NCBI GenBank assembly: GCA_017621455.1
Contig: JAGATC010000020.1
Location: forward strand, 1-64,000
Reading direction: 5' to 3'
From: Alistipes sp.
Lineage (GTDB): Bacteria; Bacteroidota; Bacteroidia; Bacteroidales; Rikenellaceae
DNA: 64,000 bases
The translations under genes were made by a program, and so were the position numbers. Under the pieces are notes generated by a model. That model was not told the DNA's origin. It saw nothing but the letters and a program-made list of their open reading frames with translations, and made no database searches. How positions within the stretch are numbered: position 1 is the first letter of the stretch; each line of letters opens with the position of its first letter. Of this stretch, positions 1 to 9,111 are shown one piece after another.

Positions 1-56
1 GCCAGAGCAGCTGATTTGTAATCAGCTGGTCGGGGGTTCGAATCCCTCCATCGGCT
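1..56 (+). tRNA. tRNA-Thr (anticodon TGT), 5' end cut by window edge
   Basis: The window opens inside the D-arm region. The anticodon stem CTGAT/ATCAG encloses a seven-base loop with TGT at 17-19, reading ACA (Thr). A T-arm with TTCGAAT follows, then the 3' acceptor strand CATCGGC at 49-55 and discriminator T at 56. No CCA is encoded. The 5' acceptor strand lies outside the window, so the fold cannot be fully checked. Confidence 0.93.
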
Positions 57-175
57 CCTCAAGGGAGCCGAATGAAGAGAGTCCGCCGCGAACGGCGGGA
101 AGAATCCGGCCTATGCGCCCCGGAGCGACGGCGGAAGCGTAGCGCTACGACACGAAATAGTGCGTAATGAAATAA

Positions 176-261
176 GGGAGAGTACCAGAGTGGCCAAATG
201 GGACAGACTGTAAATCTGTTGGCGCACGCCTTCGGTGGTTCGAATCCATCCTCTCCCACCA
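176..261 (+). tRNA. tRNA-Tyr (anticodon GTA)
   Basis: Acceptor strands GGGAGAG (176-182) and CTCTCCC (251-257) pair fully, with discriminator A at 258 and an encoded CCA at 259-261. The anticodon stem CAGA/TCTG holds a loop containing GTA. A long variable arm between the anticodon and T arms fits a type II tRNA such as tRNA-Tyr. The 119-base gap to the preceding tRNA-Thr shows no gene. Confidence 0.96.
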
Positions 262-322
262 GAACAAAAGCAAACGACGGAATCTGCACCAGTGCAGATT
301 TTTCCGTTTAGGTTGCGCAAAT

Positions 323-395
323 GCGGAAGTAGCTCAGTTGATAGAGCATTAGCCTTCCAAGCTAAGGGTCGCGAGTTTGAGCCTCGTCTTCCGCT
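323..395 (+). tRNA. tRNA-Gly (anticodon TCC)
   Basis: Acceptor strands GCGGAAG (323-329) and CTTCCGC (388-394) pair, with discriminator T at 395. The anticodon stem TTAGC/GCTAA closes a loop with TCC at 356-358, reading GGA. D-arm (AGCTCAGTTG) and T-arm (TTTGAGC) are normal. It is the last of three tRNAs before tuf and probably shares their transcript. Confidence 0.96.
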
Positions 396-408
396 CGAAA
401 ATGTAGGA

Positions 409-457
409 ACGTGTGATGTAAAAACGACAGTCGAAAAGCGGTTTTTATGTCACTCGT
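409..457 (+). other. Long hairpin between tRNA-Gly and tuf
   Basis: Bases 409-425 pair with 441-457: ACG/CGT, a T-T mismatch, then 13 pairs including two G-T wobbles, with the core TAAAAAC/GTTTTTA. The loop is about 15 bases. There is no T-run after it, so it looks like an RNA processing or attenuation element more than a terminator. Its role is inferred. Confidence 0.5.
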
Positions 458-518
458 ATTCTTACGAAAAAACAATACGACCAGAACGTAAGGTTTAAAC
501 TAAAATAACTTTCAGATT

Positions 519-1703
519 ATGGCAAAAGAAAAATTCGACCGTTCGAAACCCCATGTGAACATTGGTACTATCGGACACGTTGACCACGGTAAAACCACTC
601 TTACCGCCGCGATTACCACCGTACTCGCAAAGAAGGGCCTTTCCGAGCTCCGCTCGTTCGACTCCATCGACAATGCTCCCGAGGAGAAGGAGCGCGGTAT
701 CACCATCAACACCTCTCACGTAGAGTATCAGACCGCTAACCGCCACTATGCTCACGTAGACTGCCCCGGACACGCCGACTATGTGAAGAACATGGTTACC
801 GGTGCCGCTCAGATGGACGGTGCGATTCTCGTAGTTGCCGCTACCGACGGTCCTATGCCTCAGACCAACGAGCACGTGCTTCTCGCAAAGCAGGTGAACG
901 TGCCTAAGATTGTCGTATTCCTGAACAAGTGCGATATGGTTGACGACCCTGAAATGCTCGACCTCGTCGAGATGGAGGTTCGCGACCTGTTGGCTAAATA
1001 CGATTTCGATGACAACTGCCCTATCATCCGCGGTTCCGCTCTCGGCGGACTCAACGGCGAGCCTCAGTGGGAGGAGAAAATCATGGAACTCATGAATGCA
1101 GTTGACGAGTACATTCCGATTCCGCAGCGTGAGAACGAGAAACCGTTCCTGATGCCGGTTGAGGACGTATTCTCGATTACCGGTCGTGGTACCGTGCTTA
1201 CCGGTCGTATCGAAACCGGTGTCATCAAGGTTGGTGATCCGGTTGAAATCGTAGGTCTCGAAGAGAAGACCCTGACTTCGACCTGCACCGGCGTCGAGAT
1301 GTTCCACAAGTTGCTCGACGAGGGTGAGGCAGGCGATAACGTAGGTCTGCTCATGCGTGGTATCGACAAGAAGGACGTTAAGCGCGGTATGGTTGTCGCT
1401 AAGCCGGGTTCGATTACTCCGCACACCAAGTTCACCGCTGAGGTTTATATCTTGAAGAAGGAAGAGGGTGGTCGTCACACTCCGTTCCACAACAAGTACC
1501 GTCCTCAGTTCTACCTCCGTACGATGGACGTAACCGGTGAGGTTGCTCTTCCTGAGGGTGTAGATATGGTTATGCCGGGCGACCACGTAACCATCACCGT
1601 AACCCTTATCTACCCTGTCGCTATCAACGAGGGTCTGCGTTTCGCAATCCGCGAGGGTGGTCGCACGGTAGGTGCAGGTCAGGTTCTTGCAATCGTTGAG
1701 TAA
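519..1703 (+). CDS. tuf: Elongation factor Tu
   Basis: EF-Tu is the GTPase that delivers aminoacyl-tRNA to the ribosomal A site. At 394 aa it has the normal family length. The GTP-binding motifs are intact: P-loop GHVDHGKT at residues 19-26, DCPGH near 80, NKCD near 136 and the SAL motif after it. Domains 2 and 3 follow, with [13 protein letters not shown] and a normal C-terminus (GQVLAIVE). It lies between tRNA-Gly and tRNA-Trp and just ahead of secE-nusG, the usual Bacteroidales arrangement. Codon use is strongly biased, which produces a long spurious open frame on the opposite strand. Confidence 0.99.
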   Translation: MAKEKFDRSKPHVNIGTIGHVDHGKTTLTAAITTVLAKKGLSELRSFDSIDNAPEEKERGITINTSHVEYQTANRHYAHVDCPGHADYVKNMVTGAAQMDGAILVVAATDGPMPQTNEHVLLAKQVNVPKIVVFLNKCDMVDDPEMLDLVEMEVRDLLAKYDFDDNCPIIRGSALGGLNGEPQWEEKIMELMNAVDEYIPIPQRENEKPFLMPVEDVFSITGRGTVLTGRIETGVIKVGDPVEIVGLEEKTLTSTCTGVEMFHKLLDEGEAGDNVGLLMRGIDKKDVKRGMVVAKPGSITPHTKFTAEVYILKKEEGGRHTPFHNKYRPQFYLRTMDVTGEVALPEGVDMVMPGDHVTITVTLIYPVAINEGLRFAIREGGRTVGAGQVLAIVE

Positions 1704-1723
1704 TTACTTACGATAAATATTGA

Positions 1724-1754
1724 GAGAGGGGTTTCCCTCAGGGTTTCCCCTCTC
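1724..1754 (+). terminator. Hairpin after tuf, partial terminator or processing site
   Basis: An eight-pair stem GAGAGGGG (1724-1731)/CCCCTCTC (1747-1754) has a loop that holds a second short inverted pair (CCCT/AGGG). Only four T residues follow before tRNA-Trp begins at 1760. It could give partial termination after tuf or mark the processing point that frees the 5' end of the tRNA. The downstream genes clearly continue the cluster. Confidence 0.55.
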
Positions 1755-1759
1755 ATTTT

Positions 1760-1830
1760 AGGAGCATAGTTCAAGGGTAGAATAGCGGTCTCCAAAACCG
1801 TTGATGGGAGTTCGAATCTCTCTGCTCCTG
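1760..1830 (+). tRNA. tRNA-Trp (anticodon CCA)
   Basis: Acceptor strands AGGAGCA (1760-1766) and TGCTCCT (1823-1829) pair, with discriminator G at 1830 and no encoded CCA. The anticodon loop CTCCAAA gives CCA at 1792-1794. The T-arm contains TTCGAAT. It sits six bases past the tuf hairpin and 21 bases before secE, as in many Bacteroidetes. Confidence 0.97.
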
Positions 1831-1851
1831 CTAATTAAAAAAGAATAAGAT

Positions 1852-2079
1852 ATGTTTAAGTATTTTAAGAATTCGTATAACTATTTTAAGAATTCGTATA
1901 ACTATTTTAAGAATTCGTATAACGAGTTGGTTCACAAGGTGACCTGGCCCTCGTTTGAGCAGTTGATTGGCTCTACGAAGGTTGTGTTGGTTGCATCAGT
2001 GATCTTTGCTTTGGTCGTGCTCTGCATGGACCTTGTATTCGAGAATCTCATGAATGGAGTATACAGCTTGTTGCGATAA
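1852..2079 (+). CDS. secE: Preprotein translocase subunit SecE, with N-terminal repeat expansion
   Basis: SecE is the small membrane subunit of the SecYEG translocon. This 75-residue protein has the conserved amphipathic segment NELVHKVTWPSFEQL followed by one membrane helix (about residues 43-62, VVLVASVIFALVVLCMDLVF). The N-terminus is unusual: after MFK comes YFKNSYN three times in perfect copies, encoded by an exact 21-base tandem repeat, with the last copy running directly into the conserved ELVHKV segment. One copy would give the length I expect for the family. The reading frame is intact. The gene lies between tRNA-Trp and nusG. Confidence 0.95.
   Translation: MFKYFKNSYNYFKNSYNYFKNSYNELVHKVTWPSFEQLIGSTKVVLVASVIFALVVLCMDLVFENLMNGVYSLLR
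1861..1923 (+). repeat. Perfect 21-base tandem repeat, 3 copies, in secE
   Basis: Three identical 21-base units (1861-1881, 1882-1902, 1903-1923), each encoding YFKNSYN in the secE frame. There is no difference between the units even at synonymous positions, which points to recent slippage or unequal recombination. Confidence 0.98.
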
Positions 2080-2110
2080 CAAGTTGTCTGTTTTTTAGTG
2101 CTTTAACGCA

Positions 2111-2671
2111 ATGGGAGAGATTACTAAGCAGTGGTATGTAGTCCGCGCAATTGGTGGCAAGGAGAAGAAGGTCAAAGAGTATATCGAGGCCGAGGTTCGT
2201 CACAGCCATCTTGAGGATTATATATCACAGGTTCTTATTCCGACCGAGAAGGTCTACACAATCCGCAACGGAAAGAAAGTATCAAAGGAGAAGGTCTCAT
2301 ATCCAGGCTATGTCTTGATTGAGGCTGCCTTCGTTGGACAAATACCAATCATCATTCGCAACATCCCTAATGTACTCGGCTTCTTGGGTGACACCAAGGA
2401 AGACAGTCGTAAGATGAATCCTACACCTCTACGTCCACATGAGGTTAGCCGTATTCTCGGACTTGTCGATGAGTTGAGTCAGAAGGACGAGGAGAACGAG
2501 ACTCCGTTCTTCGTCGGCGAGACCGTCAAGGTTACAGACGGTCCATTCTCAAGCTTCCAAGGTACCATTGAGAGTGTCGACAACGAGCATCGTAAACTTG
2601 TCGTGAGTGTGAAGATTTTTGGCCGCAAGACTCCTATGGAGTTGAGCTTTACACAAGTTGAAAAAGAATAA
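2111..2671 (+). CDS. nusG: Transcription termination/antitermination factor NusG
   Basis: NusG binds RNA polymerase across the clamp and aids processivity and coupling to translation. The 186-residue protein shows the NGN domain at about 5-110 (QWYVVRAIGGKEKKV, then PGYVLIEA and a VLGFLG segment) and a C-terminal KOW domain from about 135 (VGETVKVTDGPFSSFQGTIE). Length is usual for the family. It starts 31 bases after secE and is followed 16 bases later by rplK, so it is part of the same transcript. Confidence 0.98.
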   Translation: MGEITKQWYVVRAIGGKEKKVKEYIEAEVRHSHLEDYISQVLIPTEKVYTIRNGKKVSKEKVSYPGYVLIEAAFVGQIPIIIRNIPNVLGFLGDTKEDSRKMNPTPLRPHEVSRILGLVDELSQKDEENETPFFVGETVKVTDGPFSSFQGTIESVDNEHRKLVVSVKIFGRKTPMELSFTQVEKE

Positions 2672-2687
2672 TTAACCAAGGAAAATT

Positions 2688-3128
2688 ATGGCAAAAGAGG
2701 TTGCTGCATTTATTAAATTGCAGATCAAAGGTGGTGCCGCTAACCCCTCACCTCCAGTAGGTCCTGCATTGGGTTCAAAGGGAGTCAACATTATGGACTT
2801 CTGTAAGCAGTTCAATGCACGTACACAGTCACAGGCAGGTAAGGTTCTTCCGGTAATCATCACTGTTTACAGTGATAAGTCGTTTGACTTTGTAGTTAAA
2901 CAGCCACCGGTAGCCATTCAGCTCAAGGAAGCAGCTAAGATCCAGACTGGTTCGGCTCAGCCTAACCGTCAGAAGGTCGGCCAGGTAACATGGGACCAGG
3001 TTAAGGAGATCGCAGAGGGCAAGATGCCCGATATGAACTGCTTCACAATTGAGGCTGCTATGCGTATGGTCGCCGGTACTGCTCGCAGTATGGGTATCAA
3101 CGTAGTTGGTGAATTTCCTAACATGTAA
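2688..3128 (+). CDS. rplK: 50S ribosomal protein L11
   Basis: L11 binds 23S rRNA in the GTPase-associated centre at the base of the L7/L12 stalk. This 146-residue protein has the N-terminal signature ([23 protein letters not shown], residues about 7-29) and the C-terminal rRNA-binding part with [10 protein letters not shown] near 130. Normal length, no anomalies. It lies 16 bases after nusG and 14 bases before rplA. Confidence 0.98.
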   Translation: MAKEVAAFIKLQIKGGAANPSPPVGPALGSKGVNIMDFCKQFNARTQSQAGKVLPVIITVYSDKSFDFVVKQPPVAIQLKEAAKIQTGSAQPNRQKVGQVTWDQVKEIAEGKMPDMNCFTIEAAMRMVAGTARSMGINVVGEFPNM

Positions 3129-3142
3129 CGAACATTACAAGA

Positions 3143-3838
3143 ATGAGTAAGTTGACAAAAAATCAAAAGATTGCCTACGCTAAAGTCGAGGACAAGGCGT
3201 ACAAGCTTTCTGAGGCTGCAGCTCTTCTGAAGGAAATTACCTTTACGAAATTTGATGCCTCGGTAGACATTGACGTCCGTTTGGGCGTGGATCCTCGTAA
3301 GGCTAATCAGATGGTTCGTGGCGTTGTAACGTTGCCTCATGGTACAGGTAAGACTGTACGCGTGTTGGTACTCTGTACTCCTGACAAGGAGTCTGAGGCA
3401 CAGGCAGCTGGCGCAGACTATGTAGGTCTTGACGAGTACATTGAGAAGATTAAGGGCGGTTGGACCGATGTTGATGTGATCATCACTACCCCCAACGTAA
3501 TGGGTAAGGTTGGTGCATTGGGTCGTATCTTGGGTCCCCGTGGTTTGATGCCTAACCCCAAGACTGGTACAGTTACTATGGATGTAGCTAAGGCTGTTCA
3601 GGAGGTTAAGGCAGGTAAGATTGACTTCAAGGTTGACAAGTATGGTATTATCCACACTGCTATTGGTAAGGTGTCATTCACTCCCGAGCAGATCGTTGAC
3701 AATGCCAACGAGGTAATGAGCACAATCATCAAGCTCAAGCCTTCAGCAGCTAAGGGTACATACGTAAAGAGTGTATATCTCTCTACTACCATGAGCCCCG
3801 GTATTGAGGTTGACCCCAAGTCAGTAGAAACTAAGTAA
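3143..3838 (+). CDS. rplA: 50S ribosomal protein L1
   Basis: L1 forms the mobile L1 stalk of the large subunit and takes part in release of deacylated tRNA. The 231-residue protein contains the conserved core [17 protein letters not shown] near 130-146 and a central domain with [12 protein letters not shown]. In many bacteria L1 represses its own L11-L1 mRNA; I did not find a clear L1-like site in the short upstream gap. It is directly followed by rplJ after 19 bases. Confidence 0.98.
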   Translation: MSKLTKNQKIAYAKVEDKAYKLSEAAALLKEITFTKFDASVDIDVRLGVDPRKANQMVRGVVTLPHGTGKTVRVLVLCTPDKESEAQAAGADYVGLDEYIEKIKGGWTDVDVIITTPNVMGKVGALGRILGPRGLMPNPKTGTVTMDVAKAVQEVKAGKIDFKVDKYGIIHTAIGKVSFTPEQIVDNANEVMSTIIKLKPSAAKGTYVKSVYLSTTMSPGIEVDPKSVETK

Positions 3839-3857
3839 AAGAAGGAGGATAGAGATT

Positions 3858-4382
3858 ATGACAAAGCAAGAAAAGTTGGCCGTTATCAACGGTCTTACCG
3901 AGCAGCTTAACGCCTACCCTCACTTCTACTTGGCTGACATCGAGGCCTTGAACGCTGAGCAGACTGCAGCATTGCGTCGTCAGTGTTTCGAGAAGAAGAT
4001 CAAGTTGGTTGTTGTAAAGAACACCCTTCTTGGCAAGGCTTTGGAGAACGTTGGCAAGGCTGATGAGGAGTTGGTAGCCGTATTGAAGGGCTCAACATCT
4101 ATCATGTTCACCGAGACTGGTAAGGCACCTGCGCAGCTCATCAAGGAGTTCCGCAAGAAGAGCGATAAGCCTGTTTTGAAGGCTGCATACGTTGAGGGCT
4201 GCACTTACGTTGGTGACAACCAGCTTGACACTCTTTGCAACATCAAGAGCCGCGAGGAGCTTATCGGCGACATCGTATTGCTCTTGCAGTCACCTGCAAA
4301 GAACGTCATTTCTGCACTGCAGTCGAATGCAGGTCAGAAGATCGCGGGTCTCGTAAAGACCCTCGAGGAGAGAAACAATTAA
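3858..4382 (+). CDS. rplJ: 50S ribosomal protein L10
   Basis: L10 is the stalk base protein that carries the L7/L12 dimers on a C-terminal helix. This 174-residue protein shows the typical N-terminal globular part (VVVKNTLLGKAL near 51-62, KGSTSIMFT) and a helical C-terminal tail rich in A, L and K. In most bacteria the L10-L12 complex binds a long leader upstream of rplJ; here the gap from rplA is only 19 bases, so any such leader would have to lie elsewhere. Confidence 0.98.
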   Translation: MTKQEKLAVINGLTEQLNAYPHFYLADIEALNAEQTAALRRQCFEKKIKLVVVKNTLLGKALENVGKADEELVAVLKGSTSIMFTETGKAPAQLIKEFRKKSDKPVLKAAYVEGCTYVGDNQLDTLCNIKSREELIGDIVLLLQSPAKNVISALQSNAGQKIAGLVKTLEERNN

Positions 4383-4424
4383 TTTACAAGAACAAAAAAC
4401 AAAATTTAATAAAATTACACTACT

Positions 4425-4802
4425 ATGGCAGATGTAAAGGTATTGGCAGAAGAGTTGGTTAACTTGACTGTTAAGGAGGTAAACGAGTTGGCTACTATCC
4501 TCAAGGAGGAGTACGGTATTGAGCCCGCTGCTGCAGCTGTTGCAGTTGCAGCTCCCGCAGCTGGCGCTGGTGAGGCTGCTCCTGCAGAGAAGTCTACTTT
4601 CGACGTAATCTTGAAGAGCGCTGGTCAGGCAAAGCTTCAGGTTATCAAGGTTGTTAAGGAGGTTGCTGGTTTGTCATTGGGCGATGCTAAGGCATTGGTT
4701 GACGGCGCTCCTAAGGCAATTAAGGAGGGTATCTCTAAGGAGGAGGCTGAGTCTATCAAGTCTTCACTCGAGGAGGCTGGTGCAGAGGTTGAGCTTAAGT
4801 AA
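4425..4802 (+). CDS. rplL: 50S ribosomal protein L7/L12
   Basis: This is the multicopy stalk protein that recruits translational GTPases. The 125 residues comprise an N-terminal dimerization part ([18 protein letters not shown]), an alanine-rich hinge at about 36-52, and a C-terminal domain with [19 protein letters not shown]. The domain structure is standard. A 429-base gap with several hairpins separates it from rpoB. Confidence 0.98.
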   Translation: MADVKVLAEELVNLTVKEVNELATILKEEYGIEPAAAAVAVAAPAAGAGEAAPAEKSTFDVILKSAGQAKLQVIKVVKEVAGLSLGDAKALVDGAPKAIKEGISKEEAESIKSSLEEAGAEVELK

Positions 4803-5231
4803 TTATTACTTGAGTTTCTAACACCCATTAAGGTGTAGAGCTTGCCATGTGTAAGCTCTATGCCTTTTGTGGTCTAATATTCGGGAGTGCAAATTGAGGC
4901 TGTGCCCGATAGTTAGACAAGGCAATGCTCTCGGAGTGTAACATGTTTACACTGAGAGCATTAGTGGGATAAACAGATTCCACATTATCACACCTGATGC
5001 CCATATCGTTGCTCTTTGGTGCTAGCGAGACGGATGTTGTGTCGTCTTGCCGTAATGTTAGAAGGGTGCAGATATTTTAGGTGGTGCCTCGCGAGGTATA
5101 TGATGAGCGGAGCTTGATGTATGCCTCGATGAGAAGCCGCCAAAAGAGTATCGAACGATCAGATGCCGTATATCTAGCGGCCGGTAATAGGAATAAAGAA
5201 ATGTAATATTTCACTTTAACAACGGATTTAT
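4803..5231 (+). promoter_or_regulatory. Structured rplL-rpoB intergenic region
   Basis: No gene is visible in these 429 bases. An eight-pair hairpin TAGAGCTT/AAGCTCTA (4836-4860) is followed by a four-T run at 4865-4868 and resembles a weak attenuator. A long stem at 4924-4962 pairs 9 + 7 bases around a two-base bulge, with a five-base loop and no T-run. Further down, CCTCGCGAGG near 5087 is palindromic and GCGG/CCGC pairs bracket about 30 bases. In E. coli the same position holds an attenuator and an RNase III site that set the ratio of L7/L12 to beta subunit. A matching role here is inferred. No TTG-N19/20-TAnnTTTG promoter was seen. Confidence 0.55.
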
Positions 5232-8200
5232 ATGTCCAAAACACAACAACAGCGTATAAGCTTTTCTACCATCAAGAACAGGGTTCCATATCCCGACTTG
5301 TTGGAGATTCAGCTTAAGTCATTCCGTGATTTCTTCCAGCTTGACACCACGGCCGAGAATCGTAAGAACGAGGGCCTCTACAAGGTGTTCAACGAGAATT
5401 TCCCAATCACAGATACCAGAAACAACTTTGTTCTGGAGTTTATCGATTACTATATCGATCAGCCCCGCTACACCATCGAGGAGTGTTTGGAGCGTGGTTT
5501 GACGTATAGTGTGCCCCTTAAGGCGAAGCTTAAGCTCTACTGTACAGACACCGAGCACGAGGATTTCGATGAGGTTGTACAGGATGTTTACTTCGGTCTT
5601 ATTCCCTACATGACAGAGCGCGGTACCTTCATCTTCAATGGTGCTGAGCGCGTTGTCGTATCTCAGCTACACCGTTCACCTGGTGTATTCTTCGGTCAGA
5701 GCATGCACACCAACGGTACTAAGCTCTACTCGGCACGTATCATCCCATTTAAGGGTTCGTGGATTGAGTTTGCTACCGACATCAACAACGTGATGTATGC
5801 ATACATCGACCGTAAGAAGAAGTTGCCTGTAACCACCCTGTTGCGAGCTATCGGTTACGAGACCGACCAGCAGATTTTGGAGATTTTCGACCTTGCAGAT
5901 GAGGTTAAAGTTACTAAGGCAAACCTTAAGAAGAACGTAGGTCGCAAGCTCGCGGCACGTGTTCTTTCGACATGGGTTGAGGACTTCGTAGATGAGGATA
6001 CTGGTGAGGTGGTATCTATCGAGCGTCACAATGTTATTGTTGACCGTGAGGTAGAGCTCGAGGAGGAGCATATCGACGCTATCATCGAGTCGGGTGCTAA
6101 GACCATCCTCTTGCATAACGAGAACCCATCGGGTATCGACTTCTCGATTATCTACAACACACTACATAAGGATCCATGTAACTCCGAGAAGGAGGCTGTC
6201 GTATACATCTACAGACAGTTGCGCGCGTCGGAGCCACCCGATGAGGCTACGGCTCGCGACGTTATCGAGAAGCTCTTTTTCTCGGACAAGCGCTACGACT
6301 TGGGTGACGTGGGCCGTTTCCGTATCAACAAGAAGTTGGATTTGTCGATTGATCCCGCCATCCGCACACTTACGCGTGAGGATATCATCGAGATCATCAA
6401 GTACCTCATCCAGCTTATCAACTCGAAGGCTGATGTCGACGATATCGACCACTTGTCGAACCGTCGTGTACGTACCGTAGGTGAGCAGCTTGCCAACCAG
6501 TTCTCGGTAGGTTTGGTGCGCATCGCACGTACTATCCGTGAGCGTATGAACGTTCGCGACAATGAGGTCTTCACCCCTGAGGATTTGATCAACGCTAAGA
6601 CTTTGGCATCGGTGGTTAACTCGTTCTTCGGTACCAGCCAGTTGTCGCAGTTCATGGATCAGATCAACCCCTTGGCCGAGATTACGCATAAGCGTCGTCT
6701 TTCGGCGCTGGGTCCTGGTGGTCTTTCGCGTGACCGCGCAGGTTTCGAGGTTCGAGACGTACACTATACGCACTATGGTCGTTTGTGTCCTATCGAGTCG
6801 CCTGAGGGTCCTAACATTGGTCTTATTTCGTCGTTGTGCGTATATGCCAAGATTTCGGACATGGGCTTTATTGAGACTCCCTACCGTAAGGTTGAGGAGG
6901 GCGTCGTAGACCTCAATAACGATAACATTCGCTACTACTCTGCTGAGGAGGAGGAGGGTCAGATTGTTGCTCAGTCTAACGAGCAGCTCACTGACGACGG
7001 TCACTTTATCAACACCGACCGTATCAAGGCGCGTTTGGGTGCCGACTTCCCTGTTGTTCACGACACGGAGGTTAACCTCGTAGACGTCGCACCTAACCAG
7101 GTGGCATCTATCGCTGCGAGCCTTATTCCTTTCCTTGAGCACGACGATGCTAACCGTGCGTTGATGGGTTCGAACATGATGCGTCAGGCAGTACCGCTTG
7201 TACGTCCTGAGGCTCCCATCGTAGGTACAGGTATCGAGAAGGATATGATTGTAGATAGCCGCATCCAGGTTGTTGCTGAGGGCGATGGCGAGGTAGTCTT
7301 CGCTGACGCTACACGCATCGAGGTGCGCTACGAGCGTAACGAGGATGAGCAGATTGCATCGTTCGCTCCCGAGGTTACTGTCTATACTCTTCCCCGCTAC
7401 CGTCGTACCAACCAGAACACGACCGTTACCTTGAAGCCTACCGTCTTGACAGGTGATAAGGTGGTTAAGGGTCAGATTCTTACCGAGGGTTACTCTACCG
7501 AGAAGGGCGAGTTGGCCTTGGGTCGTAACCTTAAGGTGGCGTTCATGCCTTGGAAGGGTTACAACTTCGAGGATGCTATCGTTATCTCGGAGCGTATCCA
7601 GAGGGAGGATATCTTCACCTCGGTACACGTCGACGAGTATATTATGGAGGTGCGTGACACCAAGCGTGGTGTCGAGGAGCTCACCTCAGATATTCCTAAC
7701 GTCTCGGAGGATGCAACGAAGGATTTGGATGCCAATGGTATCATCCGCATCGGTGCTAAGGTAACTCCAGGCGATATTCTTATCGGTAAGATTACTCCTA
7801 AGGGTGAGAGCGATCCTTCGCCCGAGGAGAAGCTCTTGCGTGCCATCTTTGGTGACAAGGCCGGTGATGTTAAGGATGCCTCACTTAAGGCACAGCCTTC
7901 GTTGCATGGTGTTGTTATCGACACGAAGCTCTACAGCCATACTCAGAAGGAGGGCAAGCGTAACCGTGCTCAGGAGAAGGCACAGATGGAGCAGCTCGAT
8001 GCGGAGTATGCCGAGAAGATTGCAGAGTTGACCAAGACGTTGGTTGCTAAGTTGTGGCGTCTGCTTGAGGGTAAGACCACAACCGGCATCTATGACTATT
8101 ACAATGTTGAGTTGTATGCTGCTGGCGAGAAGTTCACTGTTAAGATGCTTGAGGATATTGCCTCTACAAGCTTCGATAGCAAGACTGGCGTGGCTAATGG

Positions 8201-9089
8201 CTATATGTCGTTGGGTCAGACACGTTGGACAGGTGACGAGCACGACGATGCTCTTATCTCGCTCACTATCAACAACTACACTATCGAGTGCAAGAAGGTT
8301 GCAGCTGCCGTAAACCGCGAGAAGTACAACCTTACGAACGGTGATGAGATTCCTACATCGGGTGTTATCCAGATGGCTAAGGTCTACATCGCTAAGAAGC
8401 GTAAGCTCAAGGTGGGTGATAAGATGGCGGGTCGTCACGGTAATAAGGGTATCGTAGCGAAGGTTGTTCGCGACGAGGATATGCCCTTCTTGGAGGACGG
8501 TACTATTGTCGACATCTGTCTTAACCCCCTTGGTGTGCCTTCACGAATGAACCTCGGTCAGATCTACGAGACTGTTCTTGGTTGGGCAGGCAAGGAGCTT
8601 GGCTTGAAGTTCGCGACACCTATCTTCGATGGTGCGTCGTTGGAGCAGATCAACGAGTATACAGCCCAGGCGGGCGTACCTCGCAGCGGTCGTACCTATC
8701 TCTACGATGGTGGTACCGGCGAGCGTTTCGACCAGCCTGCAACCGTGGGTGTTATCTACATGCTTAAGCTCGGTCACATGATCGACGATAAGATGCACGC
8801 CCGTTCTATCGGTCCCTACTCACTCATCACACAGCAGCCACTTGGTGGTAAGGCACAGTTTGGTGGTCAGCGTTTCGGTGAGATGGAGGTATGGGCCTTG
8901 GAGGGCTTCGGTGCTGCCAACATTCTTCAGGAGATCTTGACAATCAAGTCGGATGATGTTGTTGGTCGTGCTAAGGCCTACGAGGCTATCGTTAAGGGTG
9001 ACAATCTGCCACGTCCGGGTGTTCCGGAGGCAATGAATGTGCTTTTGCACGAGTTGCGTGGTTTGGCACTGTCGGTAAAGCTTGAGTAA
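5232..9089 (+). CDS. rpoB: DNA-directed RNA polymerase subunit beta
   Basis: This is the beta subunit (1285 aa) of the core RNA polymerase, with a length typical of Bacteroidetes. The rifampicin pocket lies at about residues 465-505 ([20 protein letters not shown], then [20 protein letters not shown]). The positions equivalent to E. coli D516, H526 and S531 are unchanged. The C-terminal part carries the clamp and flap anchor motifs ([16 protein letters not shown] near 1057 and [14 protein letters not shown] near 1213). The start ATG follows an A/T-rich stretch. The gene ends 22 bases before the chosen rpoC start. Confidence 0.99.
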   Translation: MSKTQQQRISFSTIKNRVPYPDLLEIQLKSFRDFFQLDTTAENRKNEGLYKVFNENFPITDTRNNFVLEFIDYYIDQPRYTIEECLERGLTYSVPLKAKLKLYCTDTEHEDFDEVVQDVYFGLIPYMTERGTFIFNGAERVVVSQLHRSPGVFFGQSMHTNGTKLYSARIIPFKGSWIEFATDINNVMYAYIDRKKKLPVTTLLRAIGYETDQQILEIFDLADEVKVTKANLKKNVGRKLAARVLSTWVEDFVDEDTGEVVSIERHNVIVDREVELEEEHIDAIIESGAKTILLHNENPSGIDFSIIYNTLHKDPCNSEKEAVVYIYRQLRASEPPDEATARDVIEKLFFSDKRYDLGDVGRFRINKKLDLSIDPAIRTLTREDIIEIIKYLIQLINSKADVDDIDHLSNRRVRTVGEQLANQFSVGLVRIARTIRERMNVRDNEVFTPEDLINAKTLASVVNSFFGTSQLSQFMDQINPLAEITHKRRLSALGPGGLSRDRAGFEVRDVHYTHYGRLCPIESPEGPNIGLISSLCVYAKISDMGFIETPYRKVEEGVVDLNNDNIRYYSAEEEEGQIVAQSNEQLTDDGHFINTDRIKARLGADFPVVHDTEVNLVDVAPNQVASIAASLIPFLEHDDANRALMGSNMMRQAVPLVRPEAPIVGTGIEKDMIVDSRIQVVAEGDGEVVFADATRIEVRYERNEDEQIASFAPEVTVYTLPRYRRTNQNTTVTLKPTVLTGDKVVKGQILTEGYSTEKGELALGRNLKVAFMPWKGYNFEDAIVISERIQREDIFTSVHVDEYIMEVRDTKRGVEELTSDIPNVSEDATKDLDANGIIRIGAKVTPGDILIGKITPKGESDPSPEEKLLRAIFGDKAGDVKDASLKAQPSLHGVVIDTKLYSHTQKEGKRNRAQEKAQMEQLDAEYAEKIAELTKTLVAKLWRLLEGKTTTGIYDYYNVELYAAGEKFTVKMLEDIASTSFDSKTGVANGYMSLGQTRWTGDEHDDALISLTINNYTIECKKVAAAVNREKYNLTNGDEIPTSGVIQMAKVYIAKKRKLKVGDKMAGRHGNKGIVAKVVRDEDMPFLEDGTIVDICLNPLGVPSRMNLGQIYETVLGWAGKELGLKFATPIFDGASLEQINEYTAQAGVPRSGRTYLYDGGTGERFDQPATVGVIYMLKLGHMIDDKMHARSIGPYSLITQQPLGGKAQFGGQRFGEMEVWALEGFGAANILQEILTIKSDDVVGRAKAYEAIVKGDNLPRPGVPEAMNVLLHELRGLALSVKLE

Positions 9090-9111
9090 CGGATTTAAAA
9101 CATTGGACAAT

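Noticed and set aside
235..498. 87-codon frame across tRNA-Gly
   Set aside because: It runs through a certain tRNA gene and the hairpin after it.
495..1586. 363-codon open frame on the strand opposite tuf
   Set aside because: It mirrors tuf exactly and results from the strong codon bias of that gene; no family resemblance.
6162..7628. 488-codon open frame opposite rpoB
   Set aside because: Shadow of rpoB codon use; the sense gene is certain.
9082..9111. Earlier TTG start for rpoC
   Set aside because: It would overlap the end of rpoB and adds ten residues without family support; ATG at 9112 fits.
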